DNA of 64,000 bases from Ariolimax columbianus (GCA_036924085.1 JAVGWX010000007.1:70977948-71041947); one strand, 5' to 3'. Shown: positions 31,447 through 42,244, numbered from the stretch's first letter. Translations and numbers: made by a program. Notes: generated from the letters alone by a model not told the origin.

Positions 31447-31560
31447 CTGCTTCACTATAATCCCAACGAAAGACTGGGCTCAAGAATGGCAGGGTCTGAG
31501 GAAATCAAAGCCCATCCATTTTTTGCTGGTGTGGACTGGCATACACTCGAGTACTCATAG
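31447..31560 (+). CDS. RPS6KC1: RPS6KC1 last coding exon (visible exon 11)
   Basis: The acceptor TACTTCTCAG ends at 31446. It starts in phase 0 and ends at the TAG at 31558-31560. It encodes visible residues 1115-1151: LLHYNPNERLGSRMAGSEEI, then KAHPFFAGVDWHTLEYS. NPNERLG and the HPFF-x-x-VDW motif are the AGC-kinase C-lobe end; vertebrate RPS6KC1 ends in the same way shortly after VDW. There is no AGC C-terminal tail with a hydrophobic motif, as in vertebrates. Confidence 0.96.
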   Translation: MLHYNPNERLGSRMAGSEEIKAHPFFAGVDWHTLEYS

Positions 31561-31740
31561 CAGCATAGTTATTATAAAGGTCCAGATACTTAAAATTGTT
31601 TATGTCACCATTAGAGTATTGTGTACAAATGTGGGTTTTAAATTGTGATCAGGTTATTTATTGCTTCTATGACCACACAATTAGCTGGACGATTAAGGGA
31701 ACTCCAGGGTTGGTCAAATGTTCCTTCGTCCATCATGGGT

Positions 31741-31746
31741 AATAAA
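31741..31746 (+). promoter_or_regulatory. Candidate polyadenylation signal of RPS6KC1
   Basis: An AATAAA 181 bp after the RPS6KC1 stop, followed within 30-50 bp by T/GT-rich sequence ('tttttgcaat', 'gtctgtctatggg'). Other AATAAA hexamers exist further down (e.g. near 33500 and 39120), so a longer 3' UTR is possible. Confidence 0.4.
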
Positions 31747-31889
31747 GACCACCCTTTCTGTTCATCTAAGTTTTTGCAATATGATATGTCTGTCTATGGG
31801 TATGAAAATGATTGATGAACCTAATGTGGATCTGAAAAGATCTTTGACAGTATGAACAGTAAATGTTTGTGAAGGTTTTAACTTCATTG

Positions 31890-33180
31890 ACTTTTATAGC
31901 CTGTCTCCGATGTTCAGTTGCTACTTTTCTGGATGCCTCGCATGATGCTGCACATTTATGAAAAGATTTGGTTTTGGTCTTGTGCAGCAGTAGCCCAAGT
32001 GTCGGGTATTATGTCAAATGGTTTTAATGAAGTCATAAGTGTGTCTTTGAAGAGCATCTTTTAGTCACCATGTCTACCTTTGCCCTTCTGCATCTCACCA
32101 TGAAAGAGTATTTTTGGCAGCCGATGGTTTGACATGTGGACTACTTAACCTGCACTACAAATCTGTGACTACACCAGAATAGTATTGATGCTAGGGATAC
32201 CAGCTCTATCAAGAATGGGTGAATCAAGTTAATGTTCATTACCATTCTGAGACGGACTGTGTAAATAGTTCGCTTCTTTATGTGACGAGCGTAAATAGTC
32301 TACGTTTCACATGTCTATAGCAGCACTAGAATCACAGTAACATCTTCAACTTTGACTATAGACTAATGCCACTTCGAAGATAAATATAGGTGTATAGTCT
32401 GTTAAATGTGCTGTAGGCTTTTGAGATTCAGGCATTCATATTATCAATGACGATGATGTTCTGGGATCAAAGCAGATGATGATTGCATAATTTATTTGCT
32501 AGCACTATTTTTAATAAGGATTAACTGCACTGCTTTTAATCCTCACTCTCTCGTCTCGAGCCGCCCGACCCCAGTGGCAAGCCAAGGACAAGACTACTAG
32601 GCGGTGACTATGAGATGCAGGAAACTCCACATCTAGCACCCGTGAAAAAGACGGCGGAGTCCGCAGTCGAACCCACACCACCTGATCACGAGGCCGACGG
32701 CTTAACCACTTCGCCAGGGAATCCTCTGGGATAGTAAATATAAAAACAAAGCAGAGACAATATCACAAAGACAAAAATTTGTGAGTGCTTGTAATTGTTG
32801 TCAGCACTTTGTTTATGGCAGTTAGAATGCTTTTCTCTCACAGAAAGAGCACTAAGTTTTATTTCACAGGCTTTTCTAGCATGTCTCCACTGTTCAGTTG
32901 CTACTTTTATGGATGCTACACCTTTATGAAGAGATGTGCATCAAGCAGTTCAGTCTTGTGTAGCAGTTTCGTAAGTGTTTGGTTTTATATCAAATGCTTT
33001 TAATGAAGTGTGTCTTTGAAGAGCTTCTTTTGGTAACCATGCACTACCTTTAACGTTCTGCATCTCACCATAAAATAGGATTTTGGGCAACCGATGATCT
33101 ATCATGCACACTACATGATCTGCACAGTGAATCTGTGACTAAATTGGAATAGTGTCAGTGCTAGAGATACCCGTTATGGT
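31890..33180 (-). mobile_element. Two diverged LINE 3'-ORF fragments in direct repeat
   Basis: 31890-32205 and 32860-33180 match each other in order ('tgttcagttgctacttt', 'ttttaatgaagt', 'gtgtctttgaagagc', 'ttctgcatctcaccat', 'aatctgtgactaa'). Read on minus, the first gives MSNHRLPKILFHGEMQKGK, then KDTLMTSLKPFDIIPDTWAT. This matches the LINE C-terminal block 'M...RLPK.LL.GEL..G.R..G.....KD.L..SL......TW'. The sequence between holds a family C SINE. Confidence 0.7.
32530..32725 (-). mobile_element. tRNA-derived SINE, family C, with clear tRNA-like head
   Basis: Reversed, 32650-32722 gives a 73-nt tRNA-like head: box A TGGCGAAGTGGTTAAGCCG and box B GGTTCGACTGC. The body at 32530-32640 has 'cctcactctctcgtctcgag', 'cccagtggcaagccaa' and 'gactatgagatgcagg', matching the 21.4-kb copy. 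It is best read as a minus-strand SINE between two LINE fragments. Confidence 0.78.
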
Positions 33181-33184
33181 AGCA

Positions 33185-33876
33185 TGCTTCAGTTTACTCC
33201 ACTAAGTTAGGGAAGATGAGACAACAAGAAAAGGAACTGGTCATCACACTTCAAAAGGCTGAAGACCTGCTATAGTGAAATCATCAACACTTTTTCTCCC
33301 CACCACAGGTTTTTTTTATAAACAACTGGACTATATTGTAATATAATTTTTTTAAACTGAGTGCACCGGTTATTGTTTATGCTATGAATATTCCATTTAT
33401 TAATAAACATTTCCCAAACTGCATTGATGATGTTTACATAGGGCTGTTATGAACAACTGTATAGGTTTTAGCAGAACCAAAACTAACTTTACTTAAAAAA
33501 TAAAGAAAGGATGCTTTAAGTTTATCTGTGTCTTTTTGTTTAAATGCAGTTGATCTACTGTGTAATATAGCAGGCCACACCATTGCTTATTTGACAGTTC
33601 ATACCAACAGCAGCCTTAGCAAGATCATGCTTGATTGATCCTTGTTGGTGGGGCACCATCACATGTTTAATATTAGCCCCAAAAGGTTTTGAAATAATTC
33701 ATTTGTCCACAAGCGAGACATATGAATACTAAGTCCTCAATGTGCCATATACCTACCTACCTTGCATGTTTATTACTGGTCATCCTGTATATGCTCAGAA
33801 TCTTGCTGTGAAATCAGTGTAATGATTGGATACTGTTTAAGAAAACAATAGCAAATGAAATATTTGTTCAGTCTCA
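33185..33876. other. No feature recognised
   Basis: AT-rich sequence with no open frame, repeat or RNA that I recognise. Confidence 0.6.
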
Positions 33877-35235
33877 TCATCATCATAGGCGTCTAATTCT
33901 CTATAGACCAAAGACGTGGCGCCCTCTAAGTTTTGTCCAGCTCTGTCTCCTGTATTTCAACACTGTCTGCTATGGCTATAAAGGCCAATCAGTGAGTGAC
34001 AGTCCCTGCCACAGATTGTGCAACCATACTGAGGAGACTGGCTTGCCTGGCTGTTCCTTGATCTCTTCAGTCTTTCTCTTTTCTCTGCAGTCAGAAGACT
34101 TCTACTAGCGTCAGCAGCCACTATGCCCCCTCCAACTGACTAGCTCCAGATAGCTCGATCGTGAGCAATTTCTTCCCAGCCCTCGGATGGGATGTCGCAT
34201 GACTTCATGTCCATCTTGCATATGTCCTTGAATCACAGGGGGGGACGGCCAATTTTTCTAACTCCAATGGCTAGCTGTCCATAAAGGATAACCTTTGGCA
34301 GCCTCTTGTCTTCCATGCGATAAACATGTCTCAACCACCGTAGACGTTGCTGGCTCAACATCGAGTACATGCTGTTTGCTCTAGGTAAAACTGTATTATA
34401 TGACACTCTCTCTTGCCACCCAATCCCCAATAAACGCTGTAGACACCTCATGGGAAAGGTGTTCAGCCGCCGTTCCTGTTTAGTGTAAGTGCTCCAAGTC
34501 TCGCTTCCAAACATGAGAGTGTCAAGAACACAGGTCTGATAGACTCGGACATTGGTGTAGTGAGACAGTGCAGTGTTTTCCCAGACTCTCTTTGTCAAGC
34601 GGGTCATGGTGGTACTTGCCCTGCCTTGCCTACTGTCTATCTCCTTTTCGAGCGAGTATTGCTGATGGCAGACCCCAGATAAGTGAAAATGTTGACAACC
34701 TCCAGAGTGACGCCATCAATCTTTATGGATGGCGTAGTGGTAATGCCCTGTGCTTAGATCTTTGTCTTTTCCAGACTTATGGTGAGACCAAACTGCCTGC
34801 TCCCCTCGACGAATATGTCTCTCAGTCTCTGCAAGGCCTCCTCACTGTTTGTCACCAGAACTGCATCATATGCAAATAGCATCTCCCTAATGAGCACTGT
34901 CTTCACCTTGGTCCTTGCACGCAGTCGGGACAGGTTAAACAGCCGCCCATCTGACCTGGTGTGTAGCCGATCTCTCGAGGAGTTCGAATAGACCCTTTCT
35001 ACTAACCAAGTCGAAGGCCTTGGTGAGGTCTAGAAACATCATAAAGAGCGGCTGGTCTTGTTCTCTGCACTTCTCCTGGATTTGGCGAAGCAAGAAAATC
35101 TTATCCGTTGTTGATCTACCTAAAGCCACACTTGGATTCTAGGTACACCCTGTCCACGAGCAGTCTCAACCTGTGTAGTAGAATGCTGGCATAAACTTTT
35201 CCTACAACGCTCAGGAGTGAGATCCCTCTATAATT
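33877..35235 (-). mobile_element. LINE with reverse transcriptase, 5'-truncated, minus strand
   Basis: Its 3' end is at 33877-33893, with a CATCATCATCAT run (ATG tail on minus). Minus-strand pieces include GRSTTDKIFLLRQIQEKCRE (RT), MMFLDLTKAFDLVSRKGLFE (motif A, Asp present), VWENTALSHYTNVRVYQTCV, LDTLMFGSETWSTYTKQERR and LRWLRHVYRMEDKRLPKVIL. Frameshifts separate them. It starts in the RT near 35235, so the endonuclease is absent. The same general family as the 1.4-kb and 32-kb fragments. Confidence 0.85.
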
Positions 35236-35299
35236 ATTGCATATAATTTTTGATCAGTCTAGTACTTTAAAAAAAAATATGAGTATATTTTATTGGAGC

Positions 35300-35552
35300 T
35301 TATATTTTTTTCTTTTCCGTTCACCTTATTTCTCCATTCCCCAAGGCGGTGTGTGTTGCACTATGTTTCTATTTTGCGCCTGTTGGCCCAGTGCATCTGA
35401 CTTTGCATGCATTTTATGTAAGGCTCTGCTTTCTCCTGCATTTTCTAAGGGTTTGCTTCCTTGGGGTAACGGCCAGTGCTGTGATTAGGGAGTGAACCCA
35501 GTATCTTCGGGTTGTGAGCTGTGTCACTAAACCGCTAGTCCACGCCGACGTC
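35300..35552 (-). mobile_element. tRNA-derived SINE, family A, copy 3, reversed
   Basis: Reversed, it reads from box A ('gcgtggactagcggtttagtg', about 35528-35548) and box B (near 35491-35501) through the shared body to a terminal region at 35310-35330. TATTGGAGC at 35291-35299 and 35553-35561 is an exact 9-bp target duplication. Confidence 0.9.
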
Positions 35553-35854
35553 TATTGGAGCATATTAATGACAGAAAGCTCATCTCTCTTGGCAAAGAGT
35601 CAATGATGTTGTTGCAGTATACGCAAGTTTACTCAGCTGAAAAAATGTATACCGATTGTGCTCTCATCATGATGACAAGGAGGGAGTCAGTCACTTGGGC
35701 TTATAAAGTTGACGATCTAGCATAATAAAGTCTTAAACACTTCCTCCCTTGTGATAGTATCTGCAGTGAAATTACTTTGCAATGGGATTACTTTTCTATA
35801 TTGTATTACTGTAGTGCTCATATACTATTTTTGATGAAGAGTATATTTTATAAG

Positions 35855-36075
35855 AATATGAGTGGTAGGGTGATTAAAGTGCTTGCCTCTCATAGAAAAA
35901 CAAACAGTATACTTTTACCAGCCATGGAATGCTTCAGTCACTGAACTATAAATTGGTTCCAGACTCTGTTAAGAAAGACACAGCATAGAATGAAACTGAT
36001 TGCTCCACCTCACAAAAAGCTTAAATTTCATACAATGAAGTCTCTAACACTTCATCCATACCAGCGGTAAGTGTT
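35855..36075 (+). mobile_element. tRNA-derived SINE, family E, copy 2
   Basis: Box-A-like 'gagtggtagggtgattaaag' (35861-35880) heads a body with 'aaattggttccagactctg', 'tgattgctccacctcaca' and 'aagtctctaacacttcatcc', ending near 36070. It shares the last block with the 25.1-kb copy. Confidence 0.68.
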
Positions 36076-36189
36076 TTGAGACTAATGTTATTATATATCC
36101 CTACAAGCAGTAACTACTTTGGGGCTGACGTTATTTTATTATTATAGAACTGAGATGCTTTTATATAAAGAGTATATTATCTCTCTGTG

Positions 36190-36510
36190 GATCCCTGAGT
36201 CTCTTAATGTGGAAAAACGTTAGGGCCGACATCCTCATCCTGAAAATTAAAAGTGCAGCAGAAACTACCTCTTCAAGAGCACAGACCAACTGTAGTAGTA
36301 AATACATCCCCTCAAGATTTTCTACAGAACTGCCCAGCCTGTAGTCATTTATGTCAGACCTGGCACAGAGGTGCAGAAACTGGTGGCTGCCTCCTCAATC
36401 TGGAAAACAATGTGGACTTTGTCTTGCCTGGCGATGGGCATGCAGACCTAGTATGGCAGTGAACTGGTATGCAGAAGAAGTGGTTACCTCCTGCTGAACT
36501 GAAAAAGTAC
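36190..36510 (+). mobile_element. Possible LINE 3' scrap
   Basis: A 69-codon frame (36253-36462) contains DFLQNCPACSHLCQTWHRGA, reminiscent of the 'HLLQ.CP....LR...W' end of RNase-H-type LINE proteins. A GCAGAAGAAG run near 36471-36480 resembles their tail. Weak. Confidence 0.35.
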
Positions 36511-36574
36511 ATATAAAGGTGATATTTCAACAGTCCAGAACTTCACTAAAGATATCAATTATTTCATTTCCCTC

Positions 36575-36940
36575 ATGGTTTCAAGATGCTGAACCGTGCA
36601 TGAGCTGCAGCGACCTAAAGCTGACTGCTAGCATCAGGGCCAGCAAACCGAAGCTACCAAGACCCTTCTACACCTCCACACAGTTATCCTGGATAACAGA
36701 CTGCAACAGAGCAGACTGGCTAAGGAGAAGTGGTCGAAGAGAGAGGGCTAACTCTTTACTCAAAAATTCCTGCTAAAGTCAAATATGTCAGACCAAAAGG
36801 TGCAAATATCGCAGTCCAACTTGTAAACTACAATACAACGCATTTCATTCTCTCCAGATAACATCCTGCTTCTTGCAAAGCCCTTTTCGTGATTTGGTAG
36901 CGGGAGATTGAGAACAAATGAAGAAGAAGAAAAGAAGATT
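36575..36940 (+). repeat. Dispersed SINE-like repeat, family D, full-length copy
   Basis: The most complete copy with a clear tail: 'tttcaagatgctgaaccgtg', 'gctgactgctagcatcagg', 'acccttctacacctccacac', 'actggctaaggagaagtgg', 'accaaaaggtgcaaatatcg', 'tggtagcgggagattgagaa', then ATGAAGAAGAAGAAAAG. Length about 360 bp. Confidence 0.82.
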
Positions 36941-36945
36941 TCTCT

Positions 36946-38129
36946 CATGATGAACAGTTTGTTAAACGTTTACACTGTTTTACATTTCTTACTGCTTACT
37001 AGCTAAATGTAACATGTTTTCTTGCCATAGGTGTTGTATCTGTAAGTCTTTCTCTATTTGCTTTTGTACCGTACTTAAACTGTTGGACTGTATTATTACT
37101 CTTTGTCGGTGTCAGCTTCATTTATCATTTTTTGTGCACATTTCTATGCCCCCAAACCATTGCATCAATTAACTTGAATTGCTCAGGTGTTTTCTAGCAG
37201 GGCTCTATATCTGATAGAGATGAGAATAAGGTCACTGCCACACTTTAAAAAATGTAGTAAGCAGCTAGCTGTGCATTCAAACTGAAGAAGAATTTCAACT
37301 CACGGAATTAAACACCACACTGTTCCCACAGTTAAAAAATCTGCTAAGTGCGGTGTGACCTTCTGGATTTGAAAGAAAGATCTGGATACAATAGCCCATA
37401 TATGATACAGGAATTAAAGAGTGGATAACTCATTTTCCTGGGAACCAGAAGAGAAACTAGAATGTAACATATTCTATTGTCATAGAATTGATGTTTTTAA
37501 GTCTTTCTTCTGCACATTTGTACTTAAACTGTTGGCCTGATAACTACTCCTTGTCTGTGCCATTTTCATTTTTAGCACACATTCCTTTTACCTGGAAACA
37601 TGTATAATTTGTTAGGTTTAAAAAAAAAACTAAATTAAAATAAGTTTGATGACCTGAAATATTATCATTTTTCAAATTTTCATAACCAGCACACTATTGT
37701 ATTGTCTTTCAGTGTGTTTCTTCATTAGATTTTAAATATTTGTTGTTTTCATTCCTACACTTTTACTCAATACTGCACATTCTAAACAATCATATTTTTG
37801 TGATCTTTGAATTGATGGATTTTGTTTCATTTAATATCTGAATTGTAAACTAAATATGTATATTCTTTGTGTCATATCAGATATGTAAAGCAGCAAAGAA
37901 GTATGTTGTAATGTCTAAGTCTGCTGGTAATAAACAGCCTATGGTATTGTTTTGTCAATTGTAAACTGTAAATTCTGTTAACTGACTGCTTAATTAAGTA
38001 ATATTATAACTTGTTGTCAATGTAAATAGCCATTTGCATTTTAAAAAATGTATCTTTTTAATCTTCAGATGAGGGGTTTGTAATATTATTTGGTCATCGT
38101 TCAAATGTTGTACATATATAAAGACAGGC
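36946..38129. other. AT-rich stretch without genes
   Basis: No coding signal. Two weakly similar segments (around 37030-37150 and 37490-37600, sharing 'gtctttct', 'tacttaaactgttgg' and 'ctttgtc/ccttgtc') suggest an old duplication. Confidence 0.5.
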
Positions 38130-38612
38130 AGTTTTCTTGGATACTAGATAGGAATATTTCCTTGGAACTAGATAACATGTGCTCTAGTAACTATTCCTGT
38201 TCCTGGTAACTAGACAACATGTGCTCTAGTAACTATTCCTGTTCCTGGTAACTAGACAGACAGATGCTCTAGTAACTATTCCTGTTCCTGGTAACTAGAC
38301 AGACTGATGCCCTAGTAACTATTCCTGTTCCTGGTAACTAGACAGACCGATGCCCTAGTAACTATTCCTGTTCCTGGTAACTAGACAGACAGATGCCCTA
38401 GTAACTATTCCTGTTCCTGGTAACTAGACAGACAGATGCTCTAGTAACTATTCCTGTTCCTGGTAATTAGACAGACAGATGCCCTAGTAACTATTCCTGT
38501 TCCTGGTAACTAGACAGACTGAGGCCCTAGTAACTATTCCTGTTCCTGGTAACTAGACAGACAGATGCCCTAGTAACTATTCCTGTTCCTGGTAACTAGA
38601 CAGACAGATGCT
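38130..38612. repeat. Minisatellite, 43-bp unit
   Basis: About 10 copies of a 43-bp unit beginning 'ctagtaactattcctgttcc' and continuing 'tggtaactagacagacagatgcc'. Most copies differ at one or two places; the first copies (38150-38230) are more diverged. Not a multiple of 3. Confidence 0.95.
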
Positions 38613-38629
38613 ATAGTTCTTAGTTCTTT

Positions 38630-38885
38630 GTCGACCTGTACTTCTACAGGGGCAGATGCCCCTGTGCAGGTCCCAGCTATGGTATGAGCTGGATGTAGCC
38701 GGGAGAAGGATTTCTTGCTTCGAGCAGCTTATTACTCCACTGCATTGGAACAATCGCTTACTGAGGGTGGTTAACTGATATATGAGCTCATCTCAATAGA
38801 TTCAAACACTAGAGCAAAGTAGACCCGCAGCCTGATAGACGCTATCTATGCTGCTCTAAACAATCCATCTAACTATGGTACACAC
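38630..38885 (+). repeat. Dispersed repeat, family G, copy 2
   Basis: Reverse-complement partner of 10565-10815: 'acttctacaggggcagatgc', 'gcaggtcccagctatggt', 'gagaaggatttcttgctt', 'ttcaaacactagagcaaagt' and 'agacccgcagcctgatag'. It follows directly after the 43-bp array. Confidence 0.6.
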
Positions 38886-39164
38886 ATATTCAGTTTTAGA
38901 ATTGTCGACTATGGAAAAGATGAAATAGATTTTGCTATTACCAACTGTTGTATGGTGATTAAAATGAGTGTGTAAAGAGAACTTTTTCTATGTTTTCAAA
39001 AACGATGTTGAGAAAAATACATTTCAACGTTTATGTAAGTGAATGTGATAGTTAGAGGTATTGTTTTTGTATGTAATGTTTTGCCTGCCTTTGGCAGATC
39101 ATGCCCCTTTCAAGGCAAATAAAGTACAAGTAAGATAAAGGGTGTATTTCAGTAGCTTTTACTG

Positions 39165-39375
39165 CTGGTCAGAAATGAAGTGCTAGAGACTTTAGTATAC
39201 TAAGTCACAGATTGTGTGAGGTAGATTGGTCAGTTCCTTTGCTCACTGCCTTTTCCTTACCTAACTGTAATTCTGGTACCCATTTACAGCTGGAGTGTGA
39301 CAGTAGTGAGAGTTGAATCTCATTTCTTTGACATGAAGTTTCCACAATACTTTCTTTCTAGAAGATTGTGCCTCA
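39165..39375 (-). mobile_element. tRNA-derived SINE, family E, copy 3, reversed
   Basis: Reversed blocks: 'gaagtgctagagactttagt', 'gtgtgaggtagattggtcag' and 'ggtacccatttacagctgg', with the tRNA-like head at the right (box B on minus near 39308-39322). I recognise nothing in 39380-40000 or 38890-39160. Confidence 0.6.
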
Positions 39376-40004
39376 CAAATTAGCACTCAGTAATGAGTAA
39401 CATTCTTTCAGTATAGAATTGGATATTAAGCTATTGGAAATCTATTTCATTGGGTCCCAACTGGAAAAAAAAAGTTGGTTATATATCGGCTTTACCGTAA
39501 CTTGTATCATGCCTTATGACTGTTATTTTCATTTCCCCATACAACATGTTCACTGTCTTATCAACAATTCATTACTTCTGATATTTACTGCTTACCTCAT
39601 CATCTTGTTATACCATTTAAGATCTTCATCTTCTGTCTAGTCTGCTTCAGACCATGATGTTTCTTGTTGTCACTAGGATTTCCAAAACTTCCCATGTTGG
39701 CATACAGCCTGTGAATTTGTCTATCTTCTTAGACATGATCTTGTAATAGTGTTGTTTTTTTTCCAATATTTTTGTACCGGAAATCTTATTTAATGTACCT
39801 ATTAAAATTTGCTGCATATGTGTTTTTCTGTCCTCATTTCTGCCTTCACGTGTTACATAAAAATATAATATTTAGAAAAGGCAATATTATTTCAAGCCAA
39901 TTGTTCGTGCAATTTTTAAATATGTACGTTTGTTTGACTGATTCGAGTGCAGAAACTGTTTGACTGATTCGAGGGCAGAAACATGCAAACAATGCATAAA
40001 CCTT

Positions 40005-40255
40005 GATATTGCCACATTATTTTATCAGCACGTCACATTTTACTATATTTGTTGACTTTCAGAGCCTGTAACACTTTTATTTGTTGGCCTATAGATATGA
40101 TTTTAATGTGTATAGAGACATAAATTAATAAAGAACTTATTGGTGTTATTGTTTTTGTTGTGTGTGTGTTAGTTTACGAGATACAAGAAGATGAAGGTGA
40201 TAGTGTTGAAAAACAGCACAAACATATAAACACCATTTTTGCCAACTAGGAAAGT
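40005..40255 (+). repeat. Dispersed repeat, family B, copy 4 (left part)
   Basis: 'gttgactttcagagcctgta', 'ttatttgttggcctatagat', 'gtgtatagagacataaatta', 'gtgttattgtttttgttgtg' and 'gagatacaagaagatgaagg' match the 10.4- and 18.9-kb copies. It stops at about 40235-40255. Confidence 0.75.
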
Positions 40256-40274
40256 ATTATGATTGTGCAAATAG

Positions 40275-40620
40275 AAACACGAGCTGCAGTGGTCAGCGAC
40301 CCATAGCTGACTGCTAGCGTCAGGGCCAGGGAACCAGAGCTGCCAAGACCCTTCTACACCTCCACGCAGTGATCACGCGTGATCCTGGACAACAGGCTGC
40401 AGCAGGGCAGACTGGCTAAGGAGAAGGGATCAAAGAGGGAATGCTAACCCAGTACTCAAAAAATGCTTACTGAAGTCGGATGTGTTGGACCGAAAGGTGC
40501 AAATATCGCAGTTAAGCTGTAAACTTCAACACAACGCATTCTGTTCTCTGGACTACATTCTGCTACTTAAGCCCATTCAGGGTTTGGTAGTGGGAGATTG
40601 AGAATGAACGAAGCCAAGCC
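40275..40620 (+). repeat. Dispersed SINE-like repeat, family D, copy
   Basis: 'ctgcagtggtcagcgaccca', 'gctgactgctagcgtcaggg', 'acccttctacacctccacgc', 'actggctaaggagaaggga', 'accgaaaggtgcaaatatcg' and 'ggtttggtagtgggagattg', ending in GAACGAAG. Full-length, with a short internal duplication ('gatcacgcgtgatc'). Confidence 0.82.
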
Positions 40621-40774
40621 ATATAATGTTAAGCTTGTTCATCAGAGGTTCCTAATAACTTTTTATATAGCGTTATGTTGATCCACCAGAGGTTCCTAAT
40701 AACTTGTGTTATATAACATTAAGTTTGTCCAATAGTGGTTCCAAATAACATGTTGTATTATAACATTAAAGTAG

Positions 40775-41220
40775 TGACCACAGCATTAATATGGCTATCT
40801 GAGACCCCTTTAAGAAGGACAATCATCGTGACTGACGCACAAGACATACTTCAGAAGGTACCGAAGGGATGGCTGAGGCTTCAAACCTCCAGGAGTTGGC
40901 ATGGATTTGCTGTCCTGGTCATGCTGGGGTTCAGGGCAACATAAGAGCTGACATCTTGACTTCACAAGCTCCCATCATGGGCACGTTAGTGATTGATAGA
41001 GACATTTTGAAATCAATCAGTGACCGTCTATCGGATGAGGACACCGAAATAGATAAATCAGCAATTCACAGAATGCAAAGTTTCCACATCAAACAAGGTT
41101 CGAGCGGAGTAGGGCGCATGAGAAGACGGAGCAAGAGAGTGTACAACCAGCGAGCTACATGGACCAACAGCAACAAGACCATGCACCATTTGCTGAAAGA
41201 GACTGAGCACCTATGGGAAT
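40775..41220 (+). mobile_element. LINE RNase H fragment
   Basis: Two overlapping frames give TTALIWLSETPLRRTIIVTD (RNase H Asp block; the TD is at the end), then WICCPGHAGVQGNIRADIL (the His/Asp block) and a tail with RVYNQRATWTNSNKTMHHLL. The family form is 'CPGHAGV.GNE.AD'. It is a different LINE from the 6.9/45-kb family. A frameshift separates the two halves. Confidence 0.75.
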
Positions 41221-41235
41221 ACAGCGACTTAGATT

Positions 41236-41450
41236 ATTAGAAACAGAATAGCATTAAAGTTTATTAGAAACAGAATAGCATTAAAGTTTATTAGAAACAG
41301 AATAGCATTAAAGTTTATTAGAAACAGAATAGCATTAAAGTTTATTAGAAACAGAATAGCATTAAAGTTTATTAGAAACAGAATAGCATTAAAGTTTATT
41401 AGAAACAGAATAGCATTAAAGTTTATTAGAAACAGAATAGCATTAAAGTA
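41236..41450. repeat. Minisatellite, 27-bp unit, 8 copies
   Basis: Near-perfect copies of a 27-bp unit containing 'ttagaaacagaatagcatta' followed by 'aagttta'. It lies directly downstream of the LINE RNase H fragment. The minus-strand open frame (repeats of INFNAILFL) is a by-product of the 9-codon period. Confidence 0.97.
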
Positions 41451-42244
41451 AAGTAAGTAGCATGTCCTTTGCAGAACATTGCTTCTTATAACTGCCAACT
41501 TATTTGACTGTTATAAGTTTCTTAGCAAGTGTGCTGTATGGTAGGTTGCCATTGCTGTCTGTTTGCGGAGAAGCGATCACACTAAGAAAAAGCCATGTGA
41601 CTGCCAAACTCAGTGCGTTGTGATTGTGAAACAGATGTTTCACCGGTAGACCATGCTGCCTCACATTAAGCTGGTTCAACAAAAGTTCCTAATAACTTAT
41701 GTTATGTAACATTAAGCTAGTCCATCAGAAGTTCCCAATAGCTTGAATTAAGTTACATTAAGCTGGTTCAACAAAAGTTCCTAATAACTTATGTTATATA
41801 ACATTAAGCTTGTCCATCAGAAGTTCCCAATAGCTTGTGTTAAGTTACATTAAGCTGGTCCATCAAAGGTTCCTAATAACTTGTGTTATGATACATTAAG
41901 CAAACCCAAAGATGCTCTAGTCTCTTTCAACAGATGATGAGGGTTATGGATACTGATAGTTCATGTAACTCACCTGTTGAGTACACTCATGATCTGTCTT
42001 TGCAGCTGTACCTTCTTCCTTGACCTATATTTGATTTAAAACTCCTGCAGTCTGTCTATTGTACTCCCTCTCTTAAACAAAAAGACATTTTGTGGCTGAA
42101 AGGAGTTATGCATTGCCAAAAGGACCGAAAACCCATCCCCCAGACAACTAAACATTTATTTTGAATGGTGACTAATTTAACCAAACATGCCGCGCTTTTG
42201 TTACACAGCATTTAAACTTCTAGTTATTGTAAAAATGTTCCATA

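Larger units (their letters stand above)
40628..41905. repeat. Minisatellite, about 48-bp unit, split by a retroelement-bearing insertion
   Basis: Units like 'acattaagctggtccatcaa' + 'aggttcctaataacttgtgttatat' lie at 40628-40770 (about 3) and resume at 41665-41905 (about 5). The 890 bp between them holds a LINE RNase H fragment (40775-41220), a 27-bp array (41236-41450) and 200 bp of unassigned sequence. I therefore read this as one array split by an insertion. Confidence 0.8.

Noticed and set aside
41229..41498. Minus-strand frame repeating INFNAILFL, looking like a hydrophobic repeat protein
   Set aside because: Produced by the 27-bp minisatellite, whose length is a multiple of 3.
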